From Croceimicrobium hydrocarbonivorans (lineage in GTDB: Bacteria > Bacteroidota > Bacteroidia > Flavobacteriales > Schleiferiaceae): 64,000 nt of DNA. This document shows, in pieces, positions 1 to 7,273 of this stretch. A program made the translations under genes and the position numbers. The notes under the pieces were generated by a model, which saw nothing but the letters and a program-made list of their open reading frames with translations, was not told the DNA's origin and did no database searches. Each line of letters starts with the position of its first letter. Positions within the stretch are counted from its first letter, which is position 1. The stretch covers positions 124,001-188,000 of the forward strand of contig NZ_CP060139.1 of assembly GCF_014524565.1 (NCBI RefSeq). The letters run 5' to 3'.

Positions 1-276
1 GGCACCATCCGTCGTTTGCGTTTCATCGGATTTGATGAATACCGACCCGGTTTACGCTCGGAAAAGGAAATCGTGGAGGAGCTCTTACAAATTGGCTATG
101 AACTAGCCATCGTACCCAGCGAATATGAAGATGAAAACAGTCAAATGCTGATCTTCAAAAAGAAGGGGCAAAGGCTTAGTCCGCATTTGATCATCATCAT
201 TAATGATCGCGAAGAGCGCAAAGCGAATATCATTCTGCTCTCCGGCTCCATCGAATTTAAAAGCACTGCATCATGA
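1..276 (+). CDS. C-terminal part of a DUF4252-like protein (5' end outside window)
   Basis: The reading frame is open from base 1, so this is the tail of a longer gene; an internal TTG at 16 is not needed as a start. The visible 91 residues alternate hydrophobic strands and charged helices and end in a strand-rich stretch with many isoleucines, which resembles the C-terminus of DUF4252 proteins, small secreted or lipoprotein-like Bacteroidota proteins of unknown role. Its stop overlaps the ATG of the PadR gene (ATGA at 273-276), so it is the first visible gene of a three-gene operon with padR and pspC. The family call is tentative because the N-terminus is missing. Confidence 0.5.
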   Translation, partial: GTIRRLRFIGFDEYRPGLRSEKEIVEELLQIGYELAIVPSEYEDENSQMLIFKKKGQRLSPHLIIIINDREERKANIILLSGSIEFKSTAS

Positions 277-620
277 ATCTGGAAAACACCAAAGCCCAAA
301 TGCGCAAAGGCGTTTTGGAGCTCTGCATCCTAAACATGTTGCAAGAGCGTGATGCCTATGCCAACGAGATTATCGAAGAACTAAAAAAGGCCGAACTAAT
401 AGTGGTAGAAGGAACCTTGTACCCCTTACTAACTCGCCTTAAAAACGGGGGTCTTCTCGCTTATCGCTGGGAAGAATCGACCAGCGGTCCGCCTCGGAAG
501 TATTATAGCCTGACTGAATTGGGAAAATCTGCCCTCAAAGAATTACGCCTAACCTGGGAACGATTACAGGAGGCTGTCAATCACAGTATGAACGAAACCA
601 ACGAAAATAAAACATCATGA
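273..620 (+). CDS. PadR family transcriptional regulator
   Basis: A 115-residue winged-helix protein. The N-terminal part holds the PadR helix-turn-helix (about residues 10-80) with the family phrase GTLYPLLTRL followed by a GPPRKYY wing, and a short helical C-terminus for dimerisation. PadR proteins are usually repressors that sense envelope or small-molecule stress. It overlaps both neighbours by 4 nt (ATGA at 273 and 617), so translation is coupled with the PspC-type protein downstream. The pairing of PadR with a PspC-domain membrane protein is common in Bacteroidota, and the regulator probably controls its own operon (inference). Confidence 0.9.
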   Translation: MNLENTKAQMRKGVLELCILNMLQERDAYANEIIEELKKAELIVVEGTLYPLLTRLKNGGLLAYRWEESTSGPPRKYYSLTELGKSALKELRLTWERLQEAVNHSMNETNENKTS

Positions 621-2371
621 AAAAGACACTAAATATCAATTTAGGAGGCATGATCTTTCATATTGATGAAGATGCCTTCAATAAGCTGGAAGCCTACTTA
701 GGTGCTCTGCGCCAGCAATTTATCCAAACCAATGGCGGTTCTGAAATCCTTAACGACGTTGAAACCCGCATGGCTGAGCTCTTCCGTGAAAGAACCAGTG
801 AAAGTAAGCAGGTAATTAATATTCAGGATGTAGATGAAGTAATTGCTATTATGGGTCGCCCTGAGGATTATTTGGATGAAGAAATGGCCTCTAGTACTAA
901 GTACACTTATGAAGAGAGCTATAGTAGTAATGGCAAGAAAATACACCGTGATGTAGATAATCGCATTGTTGGTGGTGTTGCCTCGGGTTTGGCAGCCTAT
1001 TTCAATATGGATGCCCTTTGGATTCGAATTCTATTTCTGGCTTCTTTCTTTGCTGGATTTGGATTTTTACTCTACCTGATTTTATGGGCCATTATTCCTG
1101 CCGCTCGCACCACCACCGAGAAATTGCAAATGCGGGGAAAGCCAGTTACCCTCAGCAATATTGAGAACTTCGTAAAAGAAGAAGGTGCCGCCGTTGGTGC
1201 AAGAATGTCTGAGCTGGGGGGAAAAGCACGTAATGTAGGTCGCAGTGGTCAGAGTCTATTTGCTCAACTCTTTAGTGGGATTTTTGAATTAATCCGACTA
1301 ATCCTAAAGTTCATCTTTAAAGCCATTGGCTTTGTCTTTTTAGGCATAGGAATCGTAATTCTCGCCACCCTGGCCATTACACTTTTCATTGGGATTGAAA
1401 TCAACGATTACCACTACAATATCAGTGAACTCAGTAATATTTTTCAACTCTTAGCCATAGACAGCAGCTCCTACAACAGCATGATGATTGGTGCTACCCT
1501 CTTGCTCTTAGGGCCCTTGTTATTGCTGGTTTATTACGGCTTGCGTATCGTATTCGGTATTGAACCTTTAAACTCCGGTGTTCGTCGTGGCTTAGCTTTA
1601 ACCTCTCTGGCTGGAGTTATCCTATTAGCCATTAGTGGCGTAAAAGTGGCCCATGAATTCGAGGATCATGCAACTCAAAGTCAGGAATACAATTTGGTGA
1701 CCAATAATGGTATGATCTATATGGAGGTGAACAAAGACAGCCTCTACGAACAGATGAGTGGTTATCGCAATGGAGATCAGTGGTATATCTACAATGGTAA
1801 AAGCTATTTCTCAGATATTGAATTTGATATCAAGCGATCTAATTCGGCCCATAGCTATTTGCTGAAAAAGGTAGATGGTCGCGGTTCCAGCCGAGATGAA
1901 GCTAGACTCAATGCCCGCAGTCCCGAGCACTTTTTGAAAGTAGATAGTGGCTTAGTGGTATCAGGCATCTATTACACCATCCCGGAAGGGAAATTATACC
2001 GTGCTCAAAAAATCCGCTTGGTACTTTATCTCGCTGAAGGGGATACCGTATTCCTGGGGCCTGGCACGGAGAGTATTATTGATGATATCGCCAATGTCCA
2101 AAACTATTGGGACCCTGATATGGTTGGACATTATTGGACCATGACAGATCATGGTTTGCTCTGCACCGATTGTCCGGAGACGGAACGCATTGAGGAGCGC
2201 TGGAAAAATTCAGATGAAGAAGACGTTTTTAAGGACTATGACAGTAATTCTAAAGTGCGTATTGAAGATGATCTGATCCGTATCGAAGAAGTAGAAGTTT
2301 GGTATGAAGAAGTGAAACCTATCCGAGTGGGTTTATTGAAAGAACCACTCTTTATGGAACAATATATCTAA
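617..2371 (+). CDS. PspC domain-containing inner-membrane protein
   Basis: A 584-residue protein. Residues 1-90 form the conserved N-terminal module usually found with PspC in Bacteroidota, residues about 108-163 are the PspC domain with the IVGGVASGLAAYF signature and its membrane segment, and further hydrophobic segments lie near 225-260, 290-312 and 325-345. Residues 350-584 are a soluble, acidic tail that I cannot assign. PspC domains take part in the envelope stress response. Translation is coupled to padR (ATGA at 617), and a strong rho-independent terminator follows at 2400. A padR-controlled envelope-stress role is inference from context. Confidence 0.88.
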   Translation: MKKTLNINLGGMIFHIDEDAFNKLEAYLGALRQQFIQTNGGSEILNDVETRMAELFRERTSESKQVINIQDVDEVIAIMGRPEDYLDEEMASSTKYTYEESYSSNGKKIHRDVDNRIVGGVASGLAAYFNMDALWIRILFLASFFAGFGFLLYLILWAIIPAARTTTEKLQMRGKPVTLSNIENFVKEEGAAVGARMSELGGKARNVGRSGQSLFAQLFSGIFELIRLILKFIFKAIGFVFLGIGIVILATLAITLFIGIEINDYHYNISELSNIFQLLAIDSSSYNSMMIGATLLLLGPLLLLVYYGLRIVFGIEPLNSGVRRGLALTSLAGVILLAISGVKVAHEFEDHATQSQEYNLVTNNGMIYMEVNKDSLYEQMSGYRNGDQWYIYNGKSYFSDIEFDIKRSNSAHSYLLKKVDGRGSSRDEARLNARSPEHFLKVDSGLVVSGIYYTIPEGKLYRAQKIRLVLYLAEGDTVFLGPGTESIIDDIANVQNYWDPDMVGHYWTMTDHGLLCTDCPETERIEERWKNSDEEDVFKDYDSNSKVRIEDDLIRIEEVEVWYEEVKPIRVGLLKEPLFMEQYI

Positions 2372-2399
2372 GTTAAATTGCTCTTCCAGAATTGAATAG

Positions 2400-2426
2400 A
2401 CCCTCCGAAATACGGAGGGTTTTTTC
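2400..2426 (+). terminator. Rho-independent terminator after the PspC gene
   Basis: An 8-bp perfect stem (ACCCTCCG / CGGAGGGT) with loop AAATA is followed by a run of six T. It lies 29 nt after the PspC stop codon and closes the padR-pspC operon. Confidence 0.9.
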
Positions 2427-2521
2427 GTTTTAGCCCTTAAGTTGGATTAAGTCCAAATAATCTGATTCTGAGGAATTTCGAGCCTTTCTCACTAATATTG
2501 ATAGTCTAAAAACAGAGGACA

Positions 2522-2923
2522 ATGAGCAAGACAGATCGCAGAACATTTTTAGCCAAAGCCGGATTACTTTCCCTCACCGCATTTTCCGGCGCAGCTCTAT
2601 TACAAGCCTGTGGTGGCGGTGCCAGTGAGAATTCCGATAGTGGGAACAGCTCTCCTTCCGCATCATCCAATACCAGCGCTAAGCCATCCACTGATGCCGG
2701 TGCTTGCGCTAGCCAAAATGCCAATTTGAGTGATTCCGATTTAGAAGTACGCGAAAGCGTTGCCTATGTATCTAAAAGCACCGAAGCCGATAAGATTTGT
2801 AAAAACTGTCGCTTCTTCCAACCTGATAAATTTGAAGGCAGTTGTGCCGGATGCATGCTATTTGTAAACGGAGGTGTAGAACCCGGAGGCTATTGCAAAT
2901 CTTGGGCAGCCCAAGAAGCTTAG
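2522..2923 (+). CDS. Tat-type lipoprotein, high-potential iron-sulfur protein (HiPIP) family
   Basis: A 133-residue exported protein. The start has a twin-arginine signal (DRRTFL), a hydrophobic stretch and a lipobox LLQAC at about residue 30, so it is likely folded in the cytoplasm, exported by Tat and lipidated. A Ser/Asn-rich linker (about 33-62) leads to a C-terminal domain with CxxC, a 14-residue gap, GC, a 13-residue gap and C-x-x-W, the layout of the four cysteine ligands of HiPIP [4Fe-4S] electron carriers (CxxC and 13-residue spacing match known HiPIPs). Two extra cysteines are present. Its partner is unknown. The stop overlaps the convergent downstream gene by 4 nt. Confidence 0.8.
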   Translation: MSKTDRRTFLAKAGLLSLTAFSGAALLQACGGGASENSDSGNSSPSASSNTSAKPSTDAGACASQNANLSDSDLEVRESVAYVSKSTEADKICKNCRFFQPDKFEGSCAGCMLFVNGGVEPGGYCKSWAAQEA

Positions 2924-3591
2924 TTCGGAAAACTCCTTCTCCGAGAAAAAATCCACTCGAGGCCACTTTGATCCGTGGCTTTCAATTGAAGTATTCTCCA
3001 CGGTCCCGCTATAATTTTAAAATGGCGGGACTTTTTATTTTTATCCCAAGGATGAAGGCTTAGCTCAGGGCGATGCGCATGGGCATACCAGAGTCCGGAT
3101 TCTCGTTTCCCATCCTTGGAAACAGCTATATAAACTCGATCCCAACGGAAAAAGACATAGGCCAAACTATCTTGATTATCCGCTTCCCAAACCCCCACTA
3201 ATTTATCTGCCAAGCGCAAGGGTAAATCTGAAATCCACTTTAGGAAAACATTTACCTGCATACCTTCTTCCTCTCGAGACCACTGCATAGTAGAATCCGA
3301 AACTTCTACGCTAAAGGCATTATTGGGATCTTCAAAGCCCAAACTATCGTCCATAGAAAGCTTTAGATTTTCCCTATCCCATTGATAGGTGCCAGCACCA
3401 TTTTGTAAAAGACCATTCCCCCCTTCGAAACCTTGTTCCGAAAAGCGAATCCACTTTTCTTGTGGGGTCATTTCCCTATCTCCAACCATCACCTTGCTCA
3501 CCTGCCATAAACCCAAAATGTTTTGTGCAGGGAGAATTGGACCAGCTACTAATCCAATTAATAAAGCGAGGTAAAACTTAGTCCTTTTCAT
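2920..3591 (-). CDS. Secreted lipocalin-like protein of unknown function
   Basis: I chose the ATG at 3591 because it is followed by a typical signal peptide (Lys-Arg, then a hydrophobic core ending PAQ); a longer frame to 3645 would add a charged stretch before it. The mature protein has two successive segments that each begin with a LxGxW phrase (LGLWQVSK near residue 24, LVGVWEAD near 135), as in lipocalin-like beta-barrel domains of Bacteroidota, so it may be a tandem of two such folds. The start overlaps the end of the serine hydrolase gene by 14 nt, so the two are co-expressed. No function is recognised. Confidence 0.7.
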   Translation of the reverse strand: MKRTKFYLALLIGLVAGPILPAQNILGLWQVSKVMVGDREMTPQEKWIRFSEQGFEGGNGLLQNGAGTYQWDRENLKLSMDDSLGFEDPNNAFSVEVSDSTMQWSREEEGMQVNVFLKWISDLPLRLADKLVGVWEADNQDSLAYVFFRWDRVYIAVSKDGKRESGLWYAHAHRPELSLHPWDKNKKSRHFKIIAGPWRILQLKATDQSGLEWIFSRRRSFPN

Positions 3592-4660
3592 ATAAATTTT
3601 TAAGTATTGATTTAGCCCTTTCAAAGAGCGCTTTGCCATCTCCATTATTGGCCAAAAGCACTAAATTACTTTCGCCATCATTAACAGAAATGGCTAGGGA
3701 TTGAAAGCCTTCGGTACTGCCGCCGTGGATAAAATAGGATGGATCCAGATCGAGGTCCCCCATCTCATAATGAGCCCCTTTAGGATAATACACCCAGCCA
3801 TAACCATAAGACTTATCCGAAGTAATATCCTGGAGGTGATTTTGCATCACTAAGGCTGCTAAACTATCCGGTAGTAAGGACCGACCTCCACCCGATTCCA
3901 GCCAAAGCATCAGCTCTTGAGCACGGCAGAAAATCCGGCGCCCTAAACTTAAATCGATATAATCATTAGCCCTGAACTGTCCATTCTCCATGCGATAGCC
4001 TACAGCTAAATGAGGAATGATTTCCCGATGACTGGAAGGCGCGTAAGCAACCTTCATTCCTAGCGGTTTAGCAATCTTTTGATGCAAGATTTCCTGAAAG
4101 GACAAACCATACTCGGCCTCCAATAAAATGGGAAGGATATGATAAGCAAAATTGGAATAATGGAAATCCTGACCGGCTTCTGCCTGTTTCACTTGAGCCA
4201 GAAAGCTGAGGTATTCATCATTATTAAAATGGAGTCGCTTAAAAGGTCGAAATTCATCTTGATGATAATCTTCTGGCAAATCATCATAATCCCCTAAACC
4301 AGAGCGATGGCAAAGCATTAAATGCAATGTAATACCTGGTTTAAAGCGGGCATCAAAACCATAAAGTGCTAATAAACTATTCAATTCCGTATTCAAATCC
4401 CATCGGCCCTCAGCCACAGCCTGCAATACCAAATTGGCGATAAAAGACTTGTTTACGGAAGCAATATCAAAAACGGTATTGCTATCTACCGAAACAGAAT
4501 GATCTCGATTAGCTATTCCCTGAGCCAAATAAATCGGCTGTTCCAGCAATTGGGATTTCAGGAATATTTGACCGGAAAAATAAGGTTCCTCATCCGGGAT
4601 AGTAGGACATAAGGCCAGGCCAATGCCCGTAATTAGGAGCAGTATTTTCTGAAATGACAT
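3578..4660 (-). CDS. Serine hydrolase, beta-lactamase class C / penicillin-binding-protein-like family
   Basis: A 360-residue exported enzyme with an N-terminal signal peptide. The catalytic motifs of the class C beta-lactamase fold are visible: SVNK (SxxK) near residue 68, YSN (YxN) near 168, and HGG (in place of KTG) near 313. Such proteins act as D-aminopeptidases, esterases or transpeptidase-like hydrolases in the periplasm; the substrate cannot be read from sequence. It lies downstream of a membrane LytTR regulator (98-nt gap) and overlaps the following lipocalin-like gene by 14 nt, so the three may form one operon. Confidence 0.88.
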   Translation of the reverse strand: MSFQKILLLITGIGLALCPTIPDEEPYFSGQIFLKSQLLEQPIYLAQGIANRDHSVSVDSNTVFDIASVNKSFIANLVLQAVAEGRWDLNTELNSLLALYGFDARFKPGITLHLMLCHRSGLGDYDDLPEDYHQDEFRPFKRLHFNNDEYLSFLAQVKQAEAGQDFHYSNFAYHILPILLEAEYGLSFQEILHQKIAKPLGMKVAYAPSSHREIIPHLAVGYRMENGQFRANDYIDLSLGRRIFCRAQELMLWLESGGGRSLLPDSLAALVMQNHLQDITSDKSYGYGWVYYPKGAHYEMGDLDLDPSYFIHGGSTEGFQSLAISVNDGESNLVLLANNGDGKALFERAKSILKNLYEKD

Positions 4661-4758
4661 GGTTCAAAAATCCGCCATTTCTCTTATTTGGGCAAGAATA
4701 TCAAGACTTTGGGATAAAATCGCCATTTCTGGGATGAAGAAGAATACAGACTTAGAAA

Positions 4759-5514
4759 CTAAGATTTCTGCCAGGCCTTTTGCAAAACCTCGCGATAGCT
4801 ATTCCCTACTTTCAATTGAATTCCTCCTGGCAATTTGAGATACGAATCTTTGGAATGCCAATAGACCTCGGCAATCAAATTGGGATTTACCACATACTTA
4901 CGATGAACCCGTATGAGATGCTCCGGATATTGCTCTAGTAGCTTCTTTAAGGTTTGGCGAATTAAAATGGACTCCAGCCCTTCTCCCCGATCGCAGTAGA
5001 CTTCGATGTAATTTCCTTCGGAAGCGGCATATCTAAATTGGCTTAGCGGAAGACTTAGTTCTAGGCGACCACCCTCATCTTGAATATTCAATTCGGGCTC
5101 TTCTCTAGCTGGAGACTGGCGAAATGCTAATGCCATTTCTTGAACCAGGATAGGCCAAATCCAGGTAAGGGCAAAATCGCTGCTGAGACTAAAAAAACTG
5201 TTCCATTGCCAATCTTGCCCCAGCCAAAAAATGTTGAGTAAGAGAAATAGAAAAAGGTTTCCACTTAAAAATTGAATAAATCGGCGAAACCAACGGGCTT
5301 TAGCTTTTAATAATTGCTCCCAAATTGCAGTGGAGCCCCAGAGCACCAAACTGAAGCTTATCACGCGAAAGCTAAGAGAATGACCGCTAGCTGAATATTC
5401 CTGCCAAATACCAAAGGAACGGTAGAGTCCTAAAAAGAGCGCCAGAAAAAGAGAAGCGCTTATCCCAAAAAAACGATCAGAGACTAAAATCCTGACCCAG
5501 CGATCATTATTCAT
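4759..5514 (-). CDS. Membrane-anchored LytTR-family DNA-binding regulator
   Basis: A 251-residue protein with about four hydrophobic segments in its first 135 residues and a LytTR DNA-binding domain in the C-terminal 100 residues (the phrases GNYIEVYCD, RVHRKYVVNP and VGNSYRE are typical). It lacks a receiver domain, so it probably senses through the membrane part rather than by phosphorylation. Such one-component LytTR proteins often control the adjacent operon, here the serine hydrolase and lipocalin-like genes. No convincing LytTR double site is visible upstream. Confidence 0.85.
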   Translation of the reverse strand: MNNDRWVRILVSDRFFGISASLFLALFLGLYRSFGIWQEYSASGHSLSFRVISFSLVLWGSTAIWEQLLKAKARWFRRFIQFLSGNLFLFLLLNIFWLGQDWQWNSFFSLSSDFALTWIWPILVQEMALAFRQSPAREEPELNIQDEGGRLELSLPLSQFRYAASEGNYIEVYCDRGEGLESILIRQTLKKLLEQYPEHLIRVHRKYVVNPNLIAEVYWHSKDSYLKLPGGIQLKVGNSYREVLQKAWQKS

Positions 5515-5566
5515 TATATAATGGGTGGGAGTAACTTATGACACGCTAAGGTAGGAATGCTCCTTC

Positions 5567-5574
5567 TACCTTTG
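5567..5574 (+). promoter_or_regulatory. -7 promoter box TACCTTTG upstream of trxA
   Basis: An exact match to the Bacteroidota -7 consensus TAnnTTTG lies 18 nt before the thioredoxin ATG at 5593. It also decides the start: the in-frame ATG at 5557 would lie upstream of the promoter. Confidence 0.65.
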
Positions 5575-5592
5575 CAGCGTAAAACGAGAAAA

Positions 5593-5955
5593 ATGCCTAC
5601 AGTAAAACTTAGTACCGAGCAATTTAAAAAAGACGTGTTTGATTACACTCAATATAAAGAATGGAAATACCAGGGTAACAAACCCGCCATTATCGACTTT
5701 TATGCCGATTGGTGTGGACCTTGTCAAATGGTAGCGCCAATTTTCGAAGAACTGAGTGATGAATACAAAGACGACATCATCATTTATAAGGTTGATACCG
5801 AAGTAGAGCAAGAGCTAGCAGGCGCTTTCGGAATCCAAAGCATTCCTTCGATTCTCTTTATTCCAATGGAAGGAACCCCAATGATGTCGCGTGGTGCCAT
5901 GCCTAAACACAATCTTCAAAAGGTAATTGAAGAAGAGCTGATGGTTTCCAAATAA
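5593..5955 (+). CDS. trxA: Thioredoxin
   Basis: A 120-residue cytoplasmic thioredoxin with the redox-active motif WCGPC near residue 37, preceded by DFYAD, and the cis-proline phrase SIPSILFIPMEG. It reduces protein disulfides using thioredoxin reductase. The ATG at 5593 is chosen over an in-frame ATG at 5557 because the promoter box lies between them and because family members begin close to this point. A hairpin with a T run follows the stop (5982-6013), so it is probably monocistronic. Confidence 0.95.
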   Translation: MPTVKLSTEQFKKDVFDYTQYKEWKYQGNKPAIIDFYADWCGPCQMVAPIFEELSDEYKDDIIIYKVDTEVEQELAGAFGIQSIPSILFIPMEGTPMMSRGAMPKHNLQKVIEEELMVSK

Positions 5956-5981
5956 TCATTAGAAAAATTTATAAACTCAAG

Positions 5982-6013
5982 ATCCGTATCCAGCAATGGT
6001 TACGGATTTTTTT
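5982..6013 (+). terminator. Probable terminator after trxA, abutting the next gene
   Basis: Arms ATCCGTA (5982-5988) and TACGGAT (6001-6007) are exact inverted repeats around a 12-nt loop and run into seven T (6007-6013). The next possible start codons are at 6014 and 6029, so the terminator touches the kinase gene. Confidence 0.7.
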
Positions 6014-6028
6014 ATGAATTTTAGAGAC

Positions 6029-7267
6029 ATGAAAACGCCCCACTCAGGACCCTCTGGTCAGGACTTGTTAACCATCCTGGACCAAGCTGCAATTGGCCTC
6101 ATTGTAGCGGATAAACCCGGAAATATTCGACATATGAATCAAATGGCAGAACAAATGGTTTTGCCCTTGTTTCAACAAGCGGGACAAGCACCCACGAATA
6201 TTTTGAATCTACTGGAGATGATTGCCCCCGGAATAGCAGAAAAAGTAGAAAACTTCCCCGATCCTACCGGCTTTGTGATTACCCAACAAAAGCAAACGGT
6301 GGAAATGGAATACAAGGGAGAAAAGATTATTCGGCACTTCTTTTATTCCATCAACAAAGTATCAGAGGAGTCCATTGTTTATAGTTTCGATGATATCACC
6401 AATTACCATACAGCCCAAGAAGAGCTTGCTGATTTGAATCAGAAAATGGCAATTGACCGTTCTAAATTCGAAATGGCGGCAGGCGTTTTACACGATATTG
6501 GAAATGCAGTAGTGGGCATTGGTTCTCACCTCACGAAAGCACGTCGCAGTTTAGAAAGCAGCGATTTGGATACTCTCAAAAAGCTGCTCAAGTTTTTTGA
6601 AGTTAAGCAGGCTGAATTAACTGAGGCCTTAGGTGAAGGCAAATTTCAAGCCTTGGTAAATTTAGTTACTGGGCTGGAGGAAAATCAGAGAAAATTGGAG
6701 GAAGAGCTCAGTCAAAACCTCAAGGAGCAAATGGGAATCACTAGTCATATCAGTGATATTCTCAATATTCAACGCCAATACGTATATCAAAACGGTGACA
6801 CCAAAAGAGATCCGGTTCACATTAAGAGTGTGCTTTACGATGCCTTGTCTATACTAATGGCCAGCATTGAAAAACGTCGCATCAAACTAGAGGCAAATAT
6901 TCCGGAGGACTGCTCCAAATTTACCGGCGACCGCACGAAATTAATTCAGGTTTTCATTAATCTAATCAAGAATGCATTGGATGCGATTGATGATGCCGGA
7001 GGTGAAGATCATCAACTATCTATTGATCTTAAAGAAATGGGGGATCAGCTGGAAATCACCATTCAAGACAGTGGAATTGGCTTTGAGCCCAAGCAAACTG
7101 ATAAATTATTCGAAAGAGGCTTTACCACCAAAGCCCAAGGCAGTGGAATTGGAATGGCTACCAGTCGCGCTATAATCGAAAGTCATTCCGGTACCTTATC
7201 TATCCATAGTGATGGACCTGGCAAAGGTGCTACCGTCCAAGTTACAATCCCTCTACAACAAGACTAA
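6029..7267 (+). CDS. PAS-domain sensor histidine kinase
   Basis: A cytosolic kinase of about 412 residues without membrane segments. A PAS domain (about residues 12-125) precedes an H-box with the less common form LHDIGN, a long helical region of about 110 residues, and a HATPase domain with N-box NLIKNALDAID, G1 DSGIGF and G2 GSGIGMA. Start codons at 5996 (inside a terminator hairpin) and 6014 are possible; 6029 is preferred as the first one clear of the terminator. It is 6 nt upstream of a receiver-GAF-kinase gene, which it may phosphorylate. The signal is unknown. Confidence 0.85.
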   Translation: MKTPHSGPSGQDLLTILDQAAIGLIVADKPGNIRHMNQMAEQMVLPLFQQAGQAPTNILNLLEMIAPGIAEKVENFPDPTGFVITQQKQTVEMEYKGEKIIRHFFYSINKVSEESIVYSFDDITNYHTAQEELADLNQKMAIDRSKFEMAAGVLHDIGNAVVGIGSHLTKARRSLESSDLDTLKKLLKFFEVKQAELTEALGEGKFQALVNLVTGLEENQRKLEEELSQNLKEQMGITSHISDILNIQRQYVYQNGDTKRDPVHIKSVLYDALSILMASIEKRRIKLEANIPEDCSKFTGDRTKLIQVFINLIKNALDAIDDAGGEDHQLSIDLKEMGDQLEITIQDSGIGFEPKQTDKLFERGFTTKAQGSGIGMATSRAIIESHSGTLSIHSDGPGKGATVQVTIPLQQD

Positions 7268-7273
7268 AACTTC

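Noticed and set aside
4672-4730. Direct repeat CGCCATTTCT (4673 and 4721) between the LytTR gene and the serine hydrolase
   Set aside because: LytTR sites are closely spaced imperfect repeats; these are 48 nt apart and may be chance.
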